Shown: in pieces, positions 54,727 to 63,343 of the stretch | Position numbering within the stretch: the first letter of the stretch is position 1 | Layout of the letters: the number at the start of each line of letters is the position of its first letter | Source: CAVPTL01 sp963729195 | GTDB lineage: Bacteria; Actinomycetota; Thermoleophilia; Gaiellales; JAICJC01 | Direction of reading: 5' to 3' | NCBI GenBank assembly: GCA_963729195.1 | Contig: CAVSNF010000027.1 | Location: forward strand, 113,774 to 177,773 | DNA: 64,000 nucleotides | Translations under genes and position numbers: made by a program | The notes under the pieces: generated by a model | What the model saw: the letters and a program-made list of their open reading frames with translations, nothing else | What the model was told of the DNA's origin: nothing | Databases searched by the model: none

Positions 54727-55545
54727 ATGCCACAGTTCTTCGAAGGATCAGAAGCTCGGATCGCCTACGAGCAGTCGGGTGCCGGCGACGACCTGGTGTG
54801 GGTCGGCGGCGGCGGAACGCTGGGCCGGGACTGGCGCCGGTTCCAGACAGACTTCTTCGATCCCCATCACCGGTCGACGACGTTCGACAATCGCGGCATC
54901 GGCGACACTGTGTGCGACGCTCCCGGCCCGTGGCCGATCGAATCGTTCGCGCGTGACGTGGCCGAGCTGATCGAGGCGGTCTGCACGCCGCCGGTGCGGA
55001 TCGTGGGCAGCTCACTGGGCTCTGCGATCGTCCAGCAGGTTGCCATCGATCGCCCGGACCTGCTGCGCTGCGCGGTGGTGATGGGTACCGGCGCGTGGAG
55101 CACCGGCTGGGGCTGGGACTACCAGGAGGCCGAGATCGAGTTCGTGAAGGCGGGCGGCGTCCTCACCGGGCTGATGGGCGTGACCCACTACGCGGCCTTC
55201 ATGTATCCCGCCCGCGCCCTGGGTGACCGCGAGCTGTGGCCGAAGCTGCGGGCGATGCTGATGGAGTGGATCGAATCCGGCGAGAACGAGAAGTCGCTTG
55301 TGCCGCAGTGGGACGCATCGCTTCGGTTTGACCAGCGCGAGCAGCTGAGGAGCGTGACCCTGCCGATGCACGTGATCGCCTTCGACGAGGACGTGCAGGC
55401 GCCGCCCCAGGACGGGCTCGAGCTGGCCGAGATGACCCCGGGCGGCGAGTACCACCTGCTGATGGGGATGGGCCACTCATCGTGGTTTGGGCATGCGCAT
55501 GACGAGATCAATCCGTTCATCCTCGACCTGCTGGAGCGCCACTGA
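54727..55545 (+). CDS. Alpha/beta hydrolase (hydrolase/lactonase type)
   Basis: A 272-residue protein: ARIAYEQSGAGDDLVWVGGGG (oxyanion region GGGG rather than HG), TTFDNRGIGDTVC, VRIVGSSLGSAIVQQVA (nucleophile Ser in GSSLG), VIAFDEDVQAPP (Asp) and MGMGHSSWFGH (His). The triad is complete. A candidate -10 TATAAC (54709-54714) lies 12 bp before ATG 54727. It is first in a TetR-controlled operon with an amidohydrolase and a Rieske ferredoxin; hydrolysis of a ring-cleavage product or ester is plausible. Confidence 0.9.
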   Translation: MPQFFEGSEARIAYEQSGAGDDLVWVGGGGTLGRDWRRFQTDFFDPHHRSTTFDNRGIGDTVCDAPGPWPIESFARDVAELIEAVCTPPVRIVGSSLGSAIVQQVAIDRPDLLRCAVVMGTGAWSTGWGWDYQEAEIEFVKAGGVLTGLMGVTHYAAFMYPARALGDRELWPKLRAMLMEWIESGENEKSLVPQWDASLRFDQREQLRSVTLPMHVIAFDEDVQAPPQDGLELAEMTPGGEYHLLMGMGHSSWFGHAHDEINPFILDLLERH

Positions 55546-56621
55546 TGATCGACTGCGATATCCACGTCCAGATCGGCGATCGCGAGGAGTTCCTGAGTTT
55601 CATCGAACCGAGCCAGCGCTCGTGGTTCCGTGACCAGGGCCCCCTGCTTGGCATGCCCGGCTTCACCTGGGGCCATCCCACCGGTTTCATGCGCGCCGAG
55701 CTCGAGCTGGGAGTTGCCGGCGTCCCCGCATCCAACGCCGATCTGGTGCGGCGCGAGGTGCTCGATCCCTATGACGTCGAGATCGGACTTTTGACCGCCG
55801 ACGATGGGATCGCGGTGTCGGTGATCGCCAGCGCCTACCGCGCCGCCGAGTACGCCCGCGCTCACAACGACTGGTTGCGCGACTGCTGGCTTGACGCCGA
55901 CTCGCGTTTTCGCGGCACGATCATTGTGCCGGCACAGGATCCGCTGGCCGCCGCCGCCGAGATCCGCCGCGTCGCCGAGGATCCGCGGTTCGCCGCGGTG
56001 CTTTTGTGCGGAGGATCGGCCGCCCCCTACGGTGAGCCGCGGTATCTGCCGATCTTCGCGGCGGCCGCCGACTGTGGCCTGCCCGTTGCGATCCACTCGG
56101 GAATGGAAGGCCTGGGCATCTCCGGCAGCTCCGGAGGCGTGGGCCTACCGACCTTCTATGTCGAATGGCACACCCTGGGGTCGGCGTGCAGCATCATGAC
56201 CCACCTGGTTTCGCTGATCTGCCACGGCACGTTCGAGCGAGTCCCCGGCTTGCGCGTTCTGATGATGGAAGGCGGCCTTGCGTGGCTACCCGGAATCATG
56301 TGGCGGCTCGACGCGAACTGGCTGGGGCTCCGTTCCGAGGTGCCGTGGCTCGACCGCCGGCCGAGCGAGATCCTGCGCGACCACGTCAGGTTCACCACAC
56401 AACCGCTCGAGCTGATCGACGGCAACGACGAGCTGCTGTTCTCGATGCTTGCCGCGATCGGCGCTCCCGACATCCTGTGCTTTGCCTCTGACTATCCCCA
56501 CTGGGACTTCGACGATCCCAACCAGATGATCCGGCGGTTCCCCGGCGACTGGCGCGAGCCGGTCATGAGTGGCAACGCGGCGCAGCTGTTCGGCGCCCGG
56601 CTGGGGCGGGTGGCCGCGTGA
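55545..56621 (+). CDS. Amidohydrolase 2 family (ACMSD-like decarboxylase/hydrolase)
   Basis: A 358-residue TIM-barrel protein opening MIDCDIHVQI (DxH metal motif) with LPVAIHSGMEG (metal His) and SDYPHWDFDDPN (Asp) near the C-terminus, typical of the amidohydrolase-2 branch that includes aminocarboxymuconate semialdehyde decarboxylase and other aromatic-acid decarboxylases. ATG 55545 overlaps the preceding stop (TGATG). It could decarboxylate or hydrolyse an intermediate in the same pathway as the hydrolase and Rieske protein. Confidence 0.9.
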   Translation: MIDCDIHVQIGDREEFLSFIEPSQRSWFRDQGPLLGMPGFTWGHPTGFMRAELELGVAGVPASNADLVRREVLDPYDVEIGLLTADDGIAVSVIASAYRAAEYARAHNDWLRDCWLDADSRFRGTIIVPAQDPLAAAAEIRRVAEDPRFAAVLLCGGSAAPYGEPRYLPIFAAAADCGLPVAIHSGMEGLGISGSSGGVGLPTFYVEWHTLGSACSIMTHLVSLICHGTFERVPGLRVLMMEGGLAWLPGIMWRLDANWLGLRSEVPWLDRRPSEILRDHVRFTTQPLELIDGNDELLFSMLAAIGAPDILCFASDYPHWDFDDPNQMIRRFPGDWREPVMSGNAAQLFGARLGRVAA

Positions 56622-56968
56622 GGTGGCACGACGTGGGGGATGCCGGCACGCTCGACGCCGACGGCGTCATCATCGCGAGGGTGGAGGGCCGCGAGATCGG
56701 CGTCATCCTCGACCGTGAGACCGGCGAACTCTATGCGTTGCGTAACCGCTGCCCGCACTACGGCGCTCCGCTCTGCAAGGGGTCGGTGCGGCCCCGGCTG
56801 AAGGGCACGCCCGGCCGCTACGAGCTCGAAACGCAGCGGGTGCTGCACTGCCCGTGGCACGGCTGGCAGTTCGACCCGGCCAGCGGTCGCAGCATGGATG
56901 ATTCAAGGATGCGCGTCGCCGTCTACGACGCCCGCATCGAGTCGGGTCGGGTGCTGGTCTCGGCGTGA
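56618..56968 (+). CDS. Rieske [2Fe-2S] ferredoxin
   Basis: A 116-residue Rieske-type protein with both ligand pairs: CPHYGAPLC (Cys, His) and CPWHGWQFD (Cys, His). An insertion between the boxes (RLKGTPGRYELETQ) resembles Rieske proteins of ring-hydroxylating systems in Actinobacteria. GTG 56618 overlaps the amidohydrolase stop (GTGA). No oxygenase alpha subunit or reductase lies in the operon, so its electron partner is elsewhere. Confidence 0.93.
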   Translation: MRWHDVGDAGTLDADGVIIARVEGREIGVILDRETGELYALRNRCPHYGAPLCKGSVRPRLKGTPGRYELETQRVLHCPWHGWQFDPASGRSMDDSRMRVAVYDARIESGRVLVSA

Positions 56969-57014
56969 GCCGCCGCCGTGCATGGGCGGGTGCGTTTGAG
57001 TAGAGTCGTGCGGT

Positions 57015-57314
57015 ATGGGAAAGAACAAACAGGAGCCGCCGCCACTGGATCTCGATACGGTGCCGGAGCAGTACCGGAGTGAGGTCGGCGAACTCGACCA
57101 CGAGATCCGCACACTGCGGTGTCATGTCGACCACATCGAGCCGGAGACCGGCGGGATCGGCTGGCAGGCCCACTGGGCCCCGAACGAAGGCCGAAAGACG
57201 ACCTACAACGTCGTGACCGGATCGACACCGGTGGCCGCACTGAGATCAGCGCTCATCGGCGCTCGAGCCTATCGCGACCCTGCCAACAATCCGCCTCGCT
57301 TCCACCTGCTCTAA
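57015..57314 (+). CDS. Conserved-looking small hypothetical protein
   Basis: A 99-residue soluble protein, MGKNKQEPPPLDLDTVPEQY, with an acidic middle (GELDHEIRTLRCHVDHIEPE) and a C-terminal AALRSALIGARAYRDP. No family recognised. A candidate -10 TAGAGT (57001-57006) lies 8 bp before the ATG and there is no Shine-Dalgarno, suggesting a leaderless message. Normal codon bias for the region supports coding. Confidence 0.6.
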   Translation: MGKNKQEPPPLDLDTVPEQYRSEVGELDHEIRTLRCHVDHIEPETGGIGWQAHWAPNEGRKTTYNVVTGSTPVAALRSALIGARAYRDPANNPPRFHLL

Positions 57315-57330
57315 AACAGAGCGAGCGGAG

Positions 57331-57359
57331 CGGCGGGGGGCGGGATTCGAGAACCCTGG
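57331..57359 (-). repeat. tRNA 3'-end-like sequence (decayed)
   Basis: On the minus strand GGGTTCTCGAATCCCGCC resembles a tRNA T-arm with a two-base insertion, followed by CCCGCCGCTC. No other tRNA arms are present. The related sequence at 60961-60985 lies in the same orientation on the other side of the FtsX-ABC-PadR operon. Confidence 0.4.
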
Positions 57360-57387
57360 TTGAGCCGGCGGACCGGCGCAGCAGCGG

Positions 57388-59673
57388 CTACTCGGTGCGG
57401 AGGTTCTCGGGGCCGATGCTGCGTCCGACCATCGGCAGGGTTGCGAGCACCACGCACGCGGTCGCGGCTACGGTGGCAAGTACGAGGGTGATCACTCGTA
57501 GCCACGGGATCACGATCGGGGTGAGTGAGTCGGTTGAGTAGTAGAAGTGGATGAAGGTGGCGCCGGTGCCGATTCCGATCGCGACCGCGAGGATCAGCGC
57601 GGCCGTCATCGGTGCGGTGATTTCGAGGATCGTGGCGGTTCGCAGGGTGCGGGCCGAAACGCCGGTTGCCGCGAGGTGGGCGAGCGTACGGCGGCGTTCC
57701 AGCACGCCCTCGATCGCGCCGATCGCCAGGCCGGCGGCGGCGATCCCGAGCACCACCAGCACGATCGCGGTCAGCAGCAGCTCGAGCTTTTGCAGCGTGC
57801 TGCTTTCTGACTGGGTTCCGCTTTGCGTGTACACCGGCACGTAGCTCACAACGTCGTGCGTGAGCCGGCCCACCAGCCGCGCCTGGACGAGCGGGGAGTT
57901 GTTGGTGTTCACCAGCAGGTCGTGCTCGTCGAGGGACGCGTGTGCAGGCACGAGGGCGGGGGGCACGATCACGTCGTCTGGGCCGCCACCGAACAGGAAG
58001 AACCCGGGTGGGAGGTGGCCGCTGATGTGGGTCTTCAGCGACGTTGTGCCCACGGCCCGCGGGAACGTGATTGTGATCGGCGCGCCCACGGCGCCGAGGG
58101 CTGCTGTCGTCAGCACGCCATCGCCGCAGGGCAGCGACTCAGAGGCGAGTCGGCCGAGGGTCGTGCAGTCGGCGACCACAGCTTCGGGGGATGAGCTATA
58201 CGAGAACGCCGCGGCGGCCGCGGATCGAACACCGGGGACGCTGCGGACAATGGCCGCCACCCGCTGGTCGAACGCCGGCTCGCCCGTGCCCGAGACGATG
58301 ACGTCGTTCACCGGCGTCGGCGCTGCCTGGGATTCATGGGTGTTCTGGGTGGTGTTGACCGCCGCCTGGGATGCGCCCACCACGAGCACAGCGCAGATGA
58401 CGGTGAGCGCGACGGCTACTCCGCTGATCGCGCGGAATCCGCCGGCGGCGTCGGCTTCGAGCCGACGTCCGGCGATGGTGGCCGAGGCCGTGGGCAGGGC
58501 GCGCATCAGCCGCGCGCCGCGGCGCACGAGGTAGCCGCCTGCGAGCACGACTCCGAGCAGCACCAGTGAGCCGAAGATCGCCAGTGCGATCGCACGCTGG
58601 GTAAGTGGGAGTGAGCTCGGGTGGGTGAGGACGACGGCCACTCCGGCCCAGCCGATCAGCGGGATCAGGATTCGCCATGCCCGTGGCACCCGCGGCGCGG
58701 CGCGGCGCCTGGTTGCCAGCGGCTGGGTGATTGAGCGCGACAGCGCCACCCATGCTGTGGCCGCTGCGAACAGCGGCAGTCCGACCAGGACTGCGATCAG
58801 CTGCCACACCGGCGGAACCGCGTCGGCGGTGAAGACCACGTAGCTGCCGAAGCCGACGCTCTCGCGGAGGCGCAAGCAGCTCGATCACGCTCGACGCCGA
58901 TGACGGCGCCGATGAACGCCGCGATGGCGGTCTCGCATGCTGCCAGAAACGCGAGCTGGCGCGTGCTTGCGCCCAGCAGTCGTAGCGCCGATGCCCGCTC
59001 GTCGCGCCGGCGCTGGCCGATCCGGGCGGCGCTTGCGATGAAGATCGCGATCGGTGTGAGGGAGAGCGCGATTGCCATCGCAAACGGGATCAGCTGGTAG
59101 GTGGGCAGGCTCTGTCCGGGGACATCCCGGGCGAGCTGAGTCCAGCTGGAGACGCGGTAGGCGGCGATTGACCTGGGGCTCAGCTGAGCGTGGCGGTAGC
59201 CGGCCATCACCACCCGCTCGTTGGGATCGTGCAGCACCGCTCGGTCGAGGATGCCGACCACATGCCACGGCACCAGCGCGCGCCAGACGGCGCCGTCGGC
59301 GGTGTTCGCCGCCATCTTCGCCGCTACCGCCGGCGACACGTATGCGGTGCCCGGAGCGGGCATTCGGGGAGCGCCCAGCGGCGCCGGTTGAGGGCCGTGT
59401 CCAGGCGCGGTGCGAATCAGGGTGTAGGCGGTGTCGCCCGGCGAGTAGCTGACCGGCGCCACCGACCACAGAATTCCCGGGCCGGTCGATCGGCCCGGCG
59501 GTCAGCTGTGGCGTGCGAGTGGCGACGCGGTGGTCTACGACGCCACGGGCGTGCATGTAGCCGAGTGCGCCTAGCAGGAAGACGGTGCCCAGCGCGACTC
59601 CGATGGCGACCAGCACCAGGCGCGTGCGGGCAGCGCGGCTGCCGACCGCGAGGCGGAGGCCCAGTCCGATCAC
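57388..59673 (-). CDS. FtsX-like ABC transporter permease (two frameshifts)
   Basis: About 761 residues. An N-terminal membrane anchor (RLVLVAIGVALGTVFLLGALGYM), a large extracytoplasmic part, a first FtsX core (IPFAMAIALSLTPIAIFIASAA ... ERASALRLLGAS) and a second one near the end (LELLLTAIVLVVLGIAAAGLAI ... RTLAHLAATGVSARTL). The frame changes near 59475 and 58870. Such permeases with FtsE/LolD-like ATPases extrude antibiotics, lipids or peptides or act in signalling by mechanotransmission. It overlaps the ATPase gene by 4 nt. Confidence 0.83.
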
Positions 59674-60356
59674 GCAGCCACCGCGATGTCGGCGGTGGCG
59701 CCGTCGCGCACGAATACCTCCCGCGCCGCATAGGCGGCGATGCGGGGCTCGTGGGTGACGAGCACCAGTGCGACGTTCTGTTCGCGGGCGGCCCCGGTGA
59801 GCAGCTCCATCACCATCTCGCCGGCGAGCGAGTCGAGTGCCCCGGTGGGCTCATCGGCGAACACCACCCTCGGCTGGTGGATCAGCGCGCGTGCCACGGC
59901 GACCCGCTGGGCCTCGCCGCCGGAGAGCTCGCCGGGGAGGCGGTCACCAAATCCTGATACTCCGATGCGTTCGAGCCAAGCATCGGCCTCGATGCGGGCG
60001 CCGCGGCGGCCGGCGCCGCTCAGGATCAGCGGCAGCATGATGTTCTCGCGGGCGGACAGCTCCGGAACCAGCTGGCCGAATTGGAAGACGAAGCCGAACT
60101 GCTCACGCCGCAGGCGCGCGCGCTCTCCGGCCCGCAGTCGGTCGATCCGGCGGCCGTCGAACACGACCTCGCCCGCGTCCGGCTGGATCACCGCCGCCAG
60201 GCAGTGAAGCAGGGTGGACTTGCCCGAGCCACTGGGGCCCATGATCGCCACCACCTCGCCGGCCGCAGCGCCGACTGATGCCCCGCGCAGCGCGTCGGAG
60301 GCGCCGAAGCGCTTCGCCAGGCGGTTGCCGTGAATCAGCAGTTGGTCGTCGCTCAC
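59670..60356 (-). CDS. ABC transporter ATP-binding protein (LolD/MacB/FtsE type)
   Basis: A 228-residue ATPase with Walker A MGPSGSGKST, the Q-loop FVFQFGQLVPELSA, signature ELSGGEAQRVA, Walker B VVFADEPTGALDS and switch VLVTHEP. It drives the adjacent FtsX-like permease. ATG 60356 overlaps the PadR stop by 4 nt, so the three genes form a coupled operon. Confidence 0.93.
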   Translation of the reverse strand: MSDDQLLIHGNRLAKRFGASDALRGASVGAAAGEVVAIMGPSGSGKSTLLHCLAAVIQPDAGEVVFDGRRIDRLRAGERARLRREQFGFVFQFGQLVPELSARENIMLPLILSGAGRRGARIEADAWLERIGVSGFGDRLPGELSGGEAQRVAVARALIHQPRVVFADEPTGALDSLAGEMVMELLTGAAREQNVALVLVTHEPRIAAYAAREVFVRDGATADIAVAA

Positions 60357-60874
60357 GTCACTGCTCCTTTCAATGTTTCGAGTCGCGCTTGAGAGAGGTC
60401 GATCCAGCGCAGATCGGCCTCGAGATGAAACAGCGCGTGGTCTGCCAGTAGTCGGTCGATCTGGTTACCGGTTTGCTTCATCGCCGTCAGCTCCCGCATC
60501 CGGTCAAGGTGGCGGCGGCGCTGGGCATCCAGGATCGCCGCGGCATCGCGGCCACTCTGGAGCGCGAGCACGACTTTGACGAACAATGTGGGCTGCAGGA
60601 ACGGCTCGGGAAGCTCCGGCTCGGCGATCCACTGCTCGAGATCCGTGACGCCGTGCTCGGTGATCACAAACCGCTTGCGGTCCGGCCCCTGGCCGGGCTC
60701 TTCGCCGTCGAGAGCGACCAGCCCATCCCGCTCCAACCGGCTCAGAGTCGAATAGAGCTGCCCGAACTTGAGCGGTCGGGCATGCGCGAATACCGCGTCG
60801 TACTCACGCTTCAGCTCATAGCCATGACGCGGCTCTCGCTCCAACAGCCCGAGCAGTGAGAAGGGCACACTCAC
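60353..60874 (-). CDS. PadR-family transcriptional regulator
   Basis: A 173-residue repressor: FSLLGLLEREPRHGYELKREYDAVF (helix-turn-helix entry), KFGQLYSTLSRLERDGLV (recognition and wing) and a C-terminal dimerisation helix region. PadR regulators commonly control adjacent ABC exporters in response to drugs or phenolics. The predicted promoter upstream overlaps an inverted repeat suited to autorepression. Confidence 0.92.
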   Translation of the reverse strand: MSVPFSLLGLLEREPRHGYELKREYDAVFAHARPLKFGQLYSTLSRLERDGLVALDGEEPGQGPDRKRFVITEHGVTDLEQWIAEPELPEPFLQPTLFVKVVLALQSGRDAAAILDAQRRRHLDRMRELTAMKQTGNQIDRLLADHALFHLEADLRWIDLSQARLETLKGAVT

Positions 60875-60890
60875 AGCAGGTACTCACTCA

Positions 60891-60941
60891 GTGTATAGCT
60901 GACCATTGGGCCACTATACACCGAGTGTATAACGATCGCAA
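60891..60941 (-). promoter_or_regulatory. PadR operon promoter with operator-like repeats
   Basis: On the minus strand, TTGCGA (60941-60936) and TATAGT (60918-60913) are 17 bp apart. An inverted repeat GTGTATAG (60891-60898) / CTATACAC (60914-60921) spans from the -10 to about +15, and a third GTGTATA lies at 60925-60931. This matches autoregulation by PadR. Confidence 0.65.
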
Positions 60942-60960
60942 CACTCCGCTAGCGAGCGAG

Positions 60961-60985
60961 CGGCGGGGGTGGGATTCGAACCCAC
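60961..60985 (-). repeat. tRNA 3'-end-like sequence
   Basis: On the minus strand GTGGGTTCGAATCCCAC forms a perfect T-arm (5-bp stem) followed by CCCCGCCG. No matching acceptor 5' strand or anticodon arm lies within 100 bp upstream, so it is a fragment, not a gene. It resembles an integration-site remnant. Confidence 0.55.
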
Positions 60986-61010
60986 GACTGACCTTGGCCG
61001 CCATTGCCGG

Positions 61011-63053
61011 TTATGCGGCGAGACCGTGGGAATCGTCTGCTTGTCCAAGTGCTGCAAGTAGCGCGTGGACTACGCCTGGATCGAGTTGTGACCCGGCTTG
61101 GGCGCGCAGTTCGGTGGCAGCGTCTTGGGCCGATCGGGCTGGTGAGTATGATCGTTTCGTGGTCATGGCGGCATAGGCGTCGGCGGCTGCGAGAATGCGT
61201 GCTTCGATCGGTATCTCAATGCCCGACAGGCCGTGGGGGTATCCGCCGCCGTCGTAGCGTTCGTGGTGGTGGCGGATGGCCGGGGCGATGTCCGCGAGGG
61301 CGTCGATTCGAGCAACCAGGGTGGCCCCAATCTCAGGGTGGATGCGCAGGTCGTCCCACTCGGAGTCGGTCAGTGGTGCTGGTTTGGTGAGCGTGTGTTC
61401 GGGCACCGCGAGCTTCCCAATGTCGTGCAGCCAGCCGGCCAGGCGGCATCGATGGACAAGCGAGGGTGACAGATCGAGACGTTCAGCAGTGGCCGCGGCG
61501 AGTGTCGCGACCTCCTCGGCGTGCCGCTCGGTGATGCCCCCATGCAAGCCTGCGACGAGTGCCACCGCGCGTGCCATCTCAACCGTCTCGGGGTGCTCCT
61601 GCTCTGCCGGCATGTGGGGAGCAACACCCGGGCGCAGTGAGGCTCGGTTTCGGCCCTGGTGCTTTGCAGCGTACAAGCACCGATCTGCATAGTCGAGGAG
61701 AGTGTCGACGTTGTCGTCGGGCGAGGCGAGACAAGCGCCGATTGAAATGGTGAGCGTTAGGCGCAGCGGTGTGTCGATGATGGGCGCTTCGCAGACAGCC
61801 CTTCGCAGGTGCTCGGCTCGTTGCAGGAGCTCATGCTCGGAGGCGCAGTCGCGAAGCATCACGGCGAACTCCTCGCCGCCCCAGCGGGCCAAGCAATCGG
61901 TGGGGCCGAGCGCTGATCGCAAGCGACTGGCGAGGTGGACGAGTACGGCGTCCCCGATGGCGTGCCCGTGCCTGTCGTTGATCTGCTTGAAGTGGTCGGC
62001 GTCGAGCAGCAAGAGGCCGGTTCGGGTGGCGTCGGCTTCCAACCATTCACTGGCGGTCTGCAAGAAATGCCGGCGGTTGGATGTGCCCGTGAGGTCGTCG
62101 GTGGCCGCTCGCAGCTCGGCCTCGGCACGAGCACGTTCGAGCTCACGATGAGTTTGTTGCATCGCCTCGACGCTGCGGCGCAGGTCGTCCTCCAAACGAC
62201 GGCGATCGGTGACGTCCGAGACAATCCCGCTGACTTCGTATCCGCCGCTGGGAACCGGGCGACAGGCGCCACGGTCGTGCACCCACCGCGTCACGCCATC
62301 GGCGCCGATCAGACGGTACAAGACCTCGCTATCGCTACCCATCGCGAGCGCTCGATTGAACTCGTCATAGGCAGCTCGGTCATCCGGATGCACCGCCGAA
62401 TCCCAGTTCACCATGTCCGGATCCGGCTCTGCCCCACCCAGAAGCCGATCTCCACCCGGTCCCTGGAACAGCTCCTCGAGGGTGCCGTCAGGGTGGGCGA
62501 AGGCGAGGTACACGTGCGCGCCCACCACATCGAGGAGACTCGTGAACCGGCTGTTCGCCTCCGCCAGCCGCGTCGCGGCCTCCTCGCGCACCGTGACGTC
62601 GGAGATGATGCCGTCGATCAACACTCCGCCATCGTGTTTCGGGCGCGGACGCGGGCGAGCGCGATCGCGAAACACTCTGGTCGTGTCATCCCCGCCCACG
62701 ATCCGATACGTCACATCCGCGTCCTCGCCGGCCAGCAACCGGCGATTGAACTCCTGGTACGCCGCGCGATCGTCCGAGACGATGCGAGATTCCCAATACT
62801 CGCCGATCTCGACACCATCCGGCAGAGGACCGCCAAGAAGACTCGCGGCGCTCGCCGCAGAGTCGTGGTGAACGTAGTGACCGTCACGCATGATCTCCCC
62901 CGCATACACGTGATCCTCGAACAAATCCAGAATCCGCACAAGCCGAGCCCCGTTCCAAGCCCGGCCAGGCAAAAAACGGTGGCCCACCGACGAGACGGCT
63001 CGCTCGATCCAACCACGAGGTGCGCTACGCCGCCCCCTCACCACGGGCGACAC
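61011..63053 (-). CDS. PAS-PAS-GGDEF-HD-GYP signalling protein
   Basis: About 680 residues. Two PAS-like domains (about 40-165 and 170-295, each with a VSDVT ending) precede a GGDEF domain with CLARWGGEEFAVML (active-site variant GGEEF) and an HD-GYP domain with LAGWLHDIGKLAVPE and IRHHHERYDGGGYPHGLSG, all catalytic residues present. It can potentially both make and degrade cyclic di-GMP in response to a PAS-sensed signal. No membrane segment is seen. The start GTG 63053 is uncertain; the first 30 residues are basic and may not be translated. Confidence 0.9.
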   Translation of the reverse strand: MSPVVRGRRSAPRGWIERAVSSVGHRFLPGRAWNGARLVRILDLFEDHVYAGEIMRDGHYVHHDSAASAASLLGGPLPDGVEIGEYWESRIVSDDRAAYQEFNRRLLAGEDADVTYRIVGGDDTTRVFRDRARPRPRPKHDGGVLIDGIISDVTVREEAATRLAEANSRFTSLLDVVGAHVYLAFAHPDGTLEELFQGPGGDRLLGGAEPDPDMVNWDSAVHPDDRAAYDEFNRALAMGSDSEVLYRLIGADGVTRWVHDRGACRPVPSGGYEVSGIVSDVTDRRRLEDDLRRSVEAMQQTHRELERARAEAELRAATDDLTGTSNRRHFLQTASEWLEADATRTGLLLLDADHFKQINDRHGHAIGDAVLVHLASRLRSALGPTDCLARWGGEEFAVMLRDCASEHELLQRAEHLRRAVCEAPIIDTPLRLTLTISIGACLASPDDNVDTLLDYADRCLYAAKHQGRNRASLRPGVAPHMPAEQEHPETVEMARAVALVAGLHGGITERHAEEVATLAAATAERLDLSPSLVHRCRLAGWLHDIGKLAVPEHTLTKPAPLTDSEWDDLRIHPEIGATLVARIDALADIAPAIRHHHERYDGGGYPHGLSGIEIPIEARILAAADAYAAMTTKRSYSPARSAQDAATELRAQAGSQLDPGVVHALLAALGQADDSHGLAA

Positions 63054-63299
63054 CGTTTAGACCATTTGAAACGTGGCATACGCATCATGACCATCCCGAC
63101 CCTCATCGACCTCACGAACCGACGCCTTGAGAGACCAGCACTGGATCACAACCAACCGGGACAGCCTCCACCGCGTCTCTGGGCCAGGCACGGACATATC
63201 CGACCGGAGGGCGGGCGTCTCGGCAAGCGTCGCGACCTGACGCTCGAACACTGTGTAGTAGCGCCGGTCCGGAGGCCGGCTGCGGAACGCTCCACCTCC
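63054..63299. other. Intergenic region without a recognisable gene
   Basis: About 245 bp between the signalling gene start and the hairpin at 63300. A 64-codon minus-strand frame (63057-63251) ends 3 bp before the signalling gene GTG, but its composition does not convince me that it is coding. Confidence 0.4.
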
Positions 63300-63327
63300 G
63301 GGGGCGCCGGTGGTTGCTGGCGCCCCC
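63300..63327. terminator. Strong hairpin downstream of the secreted repeat gene
   Basis: Perfect 9-bp arms GGGGGCGCC (63300-63308) and GGCGCCCCC (63319-63327) with a 10-base loop, 17 bp after the stop of the minus-strand gene. It is a probable factor-assisted or intrinsic terminator, although no clean T tract follows. Confidence 0.5.
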
Positions 63328-63343
63328 TTCGCCGTTTCGTGTT

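Noticed and set aside
60961..61050. A tRNA gene on the minus strand.
   Set aside because: Only the T-arm and 3' acceptor-like strand are present; no acceptor 5' strand, D-arm or anticodon arm can be placed upstream.
63057..63251. A 64-codon frame directly upstream of the PAS-GGDEF-HD-GYP gene.
   Set aside because: No Shine-Dalgarno, no recognisable similarity, and typical shadow-frame composition.
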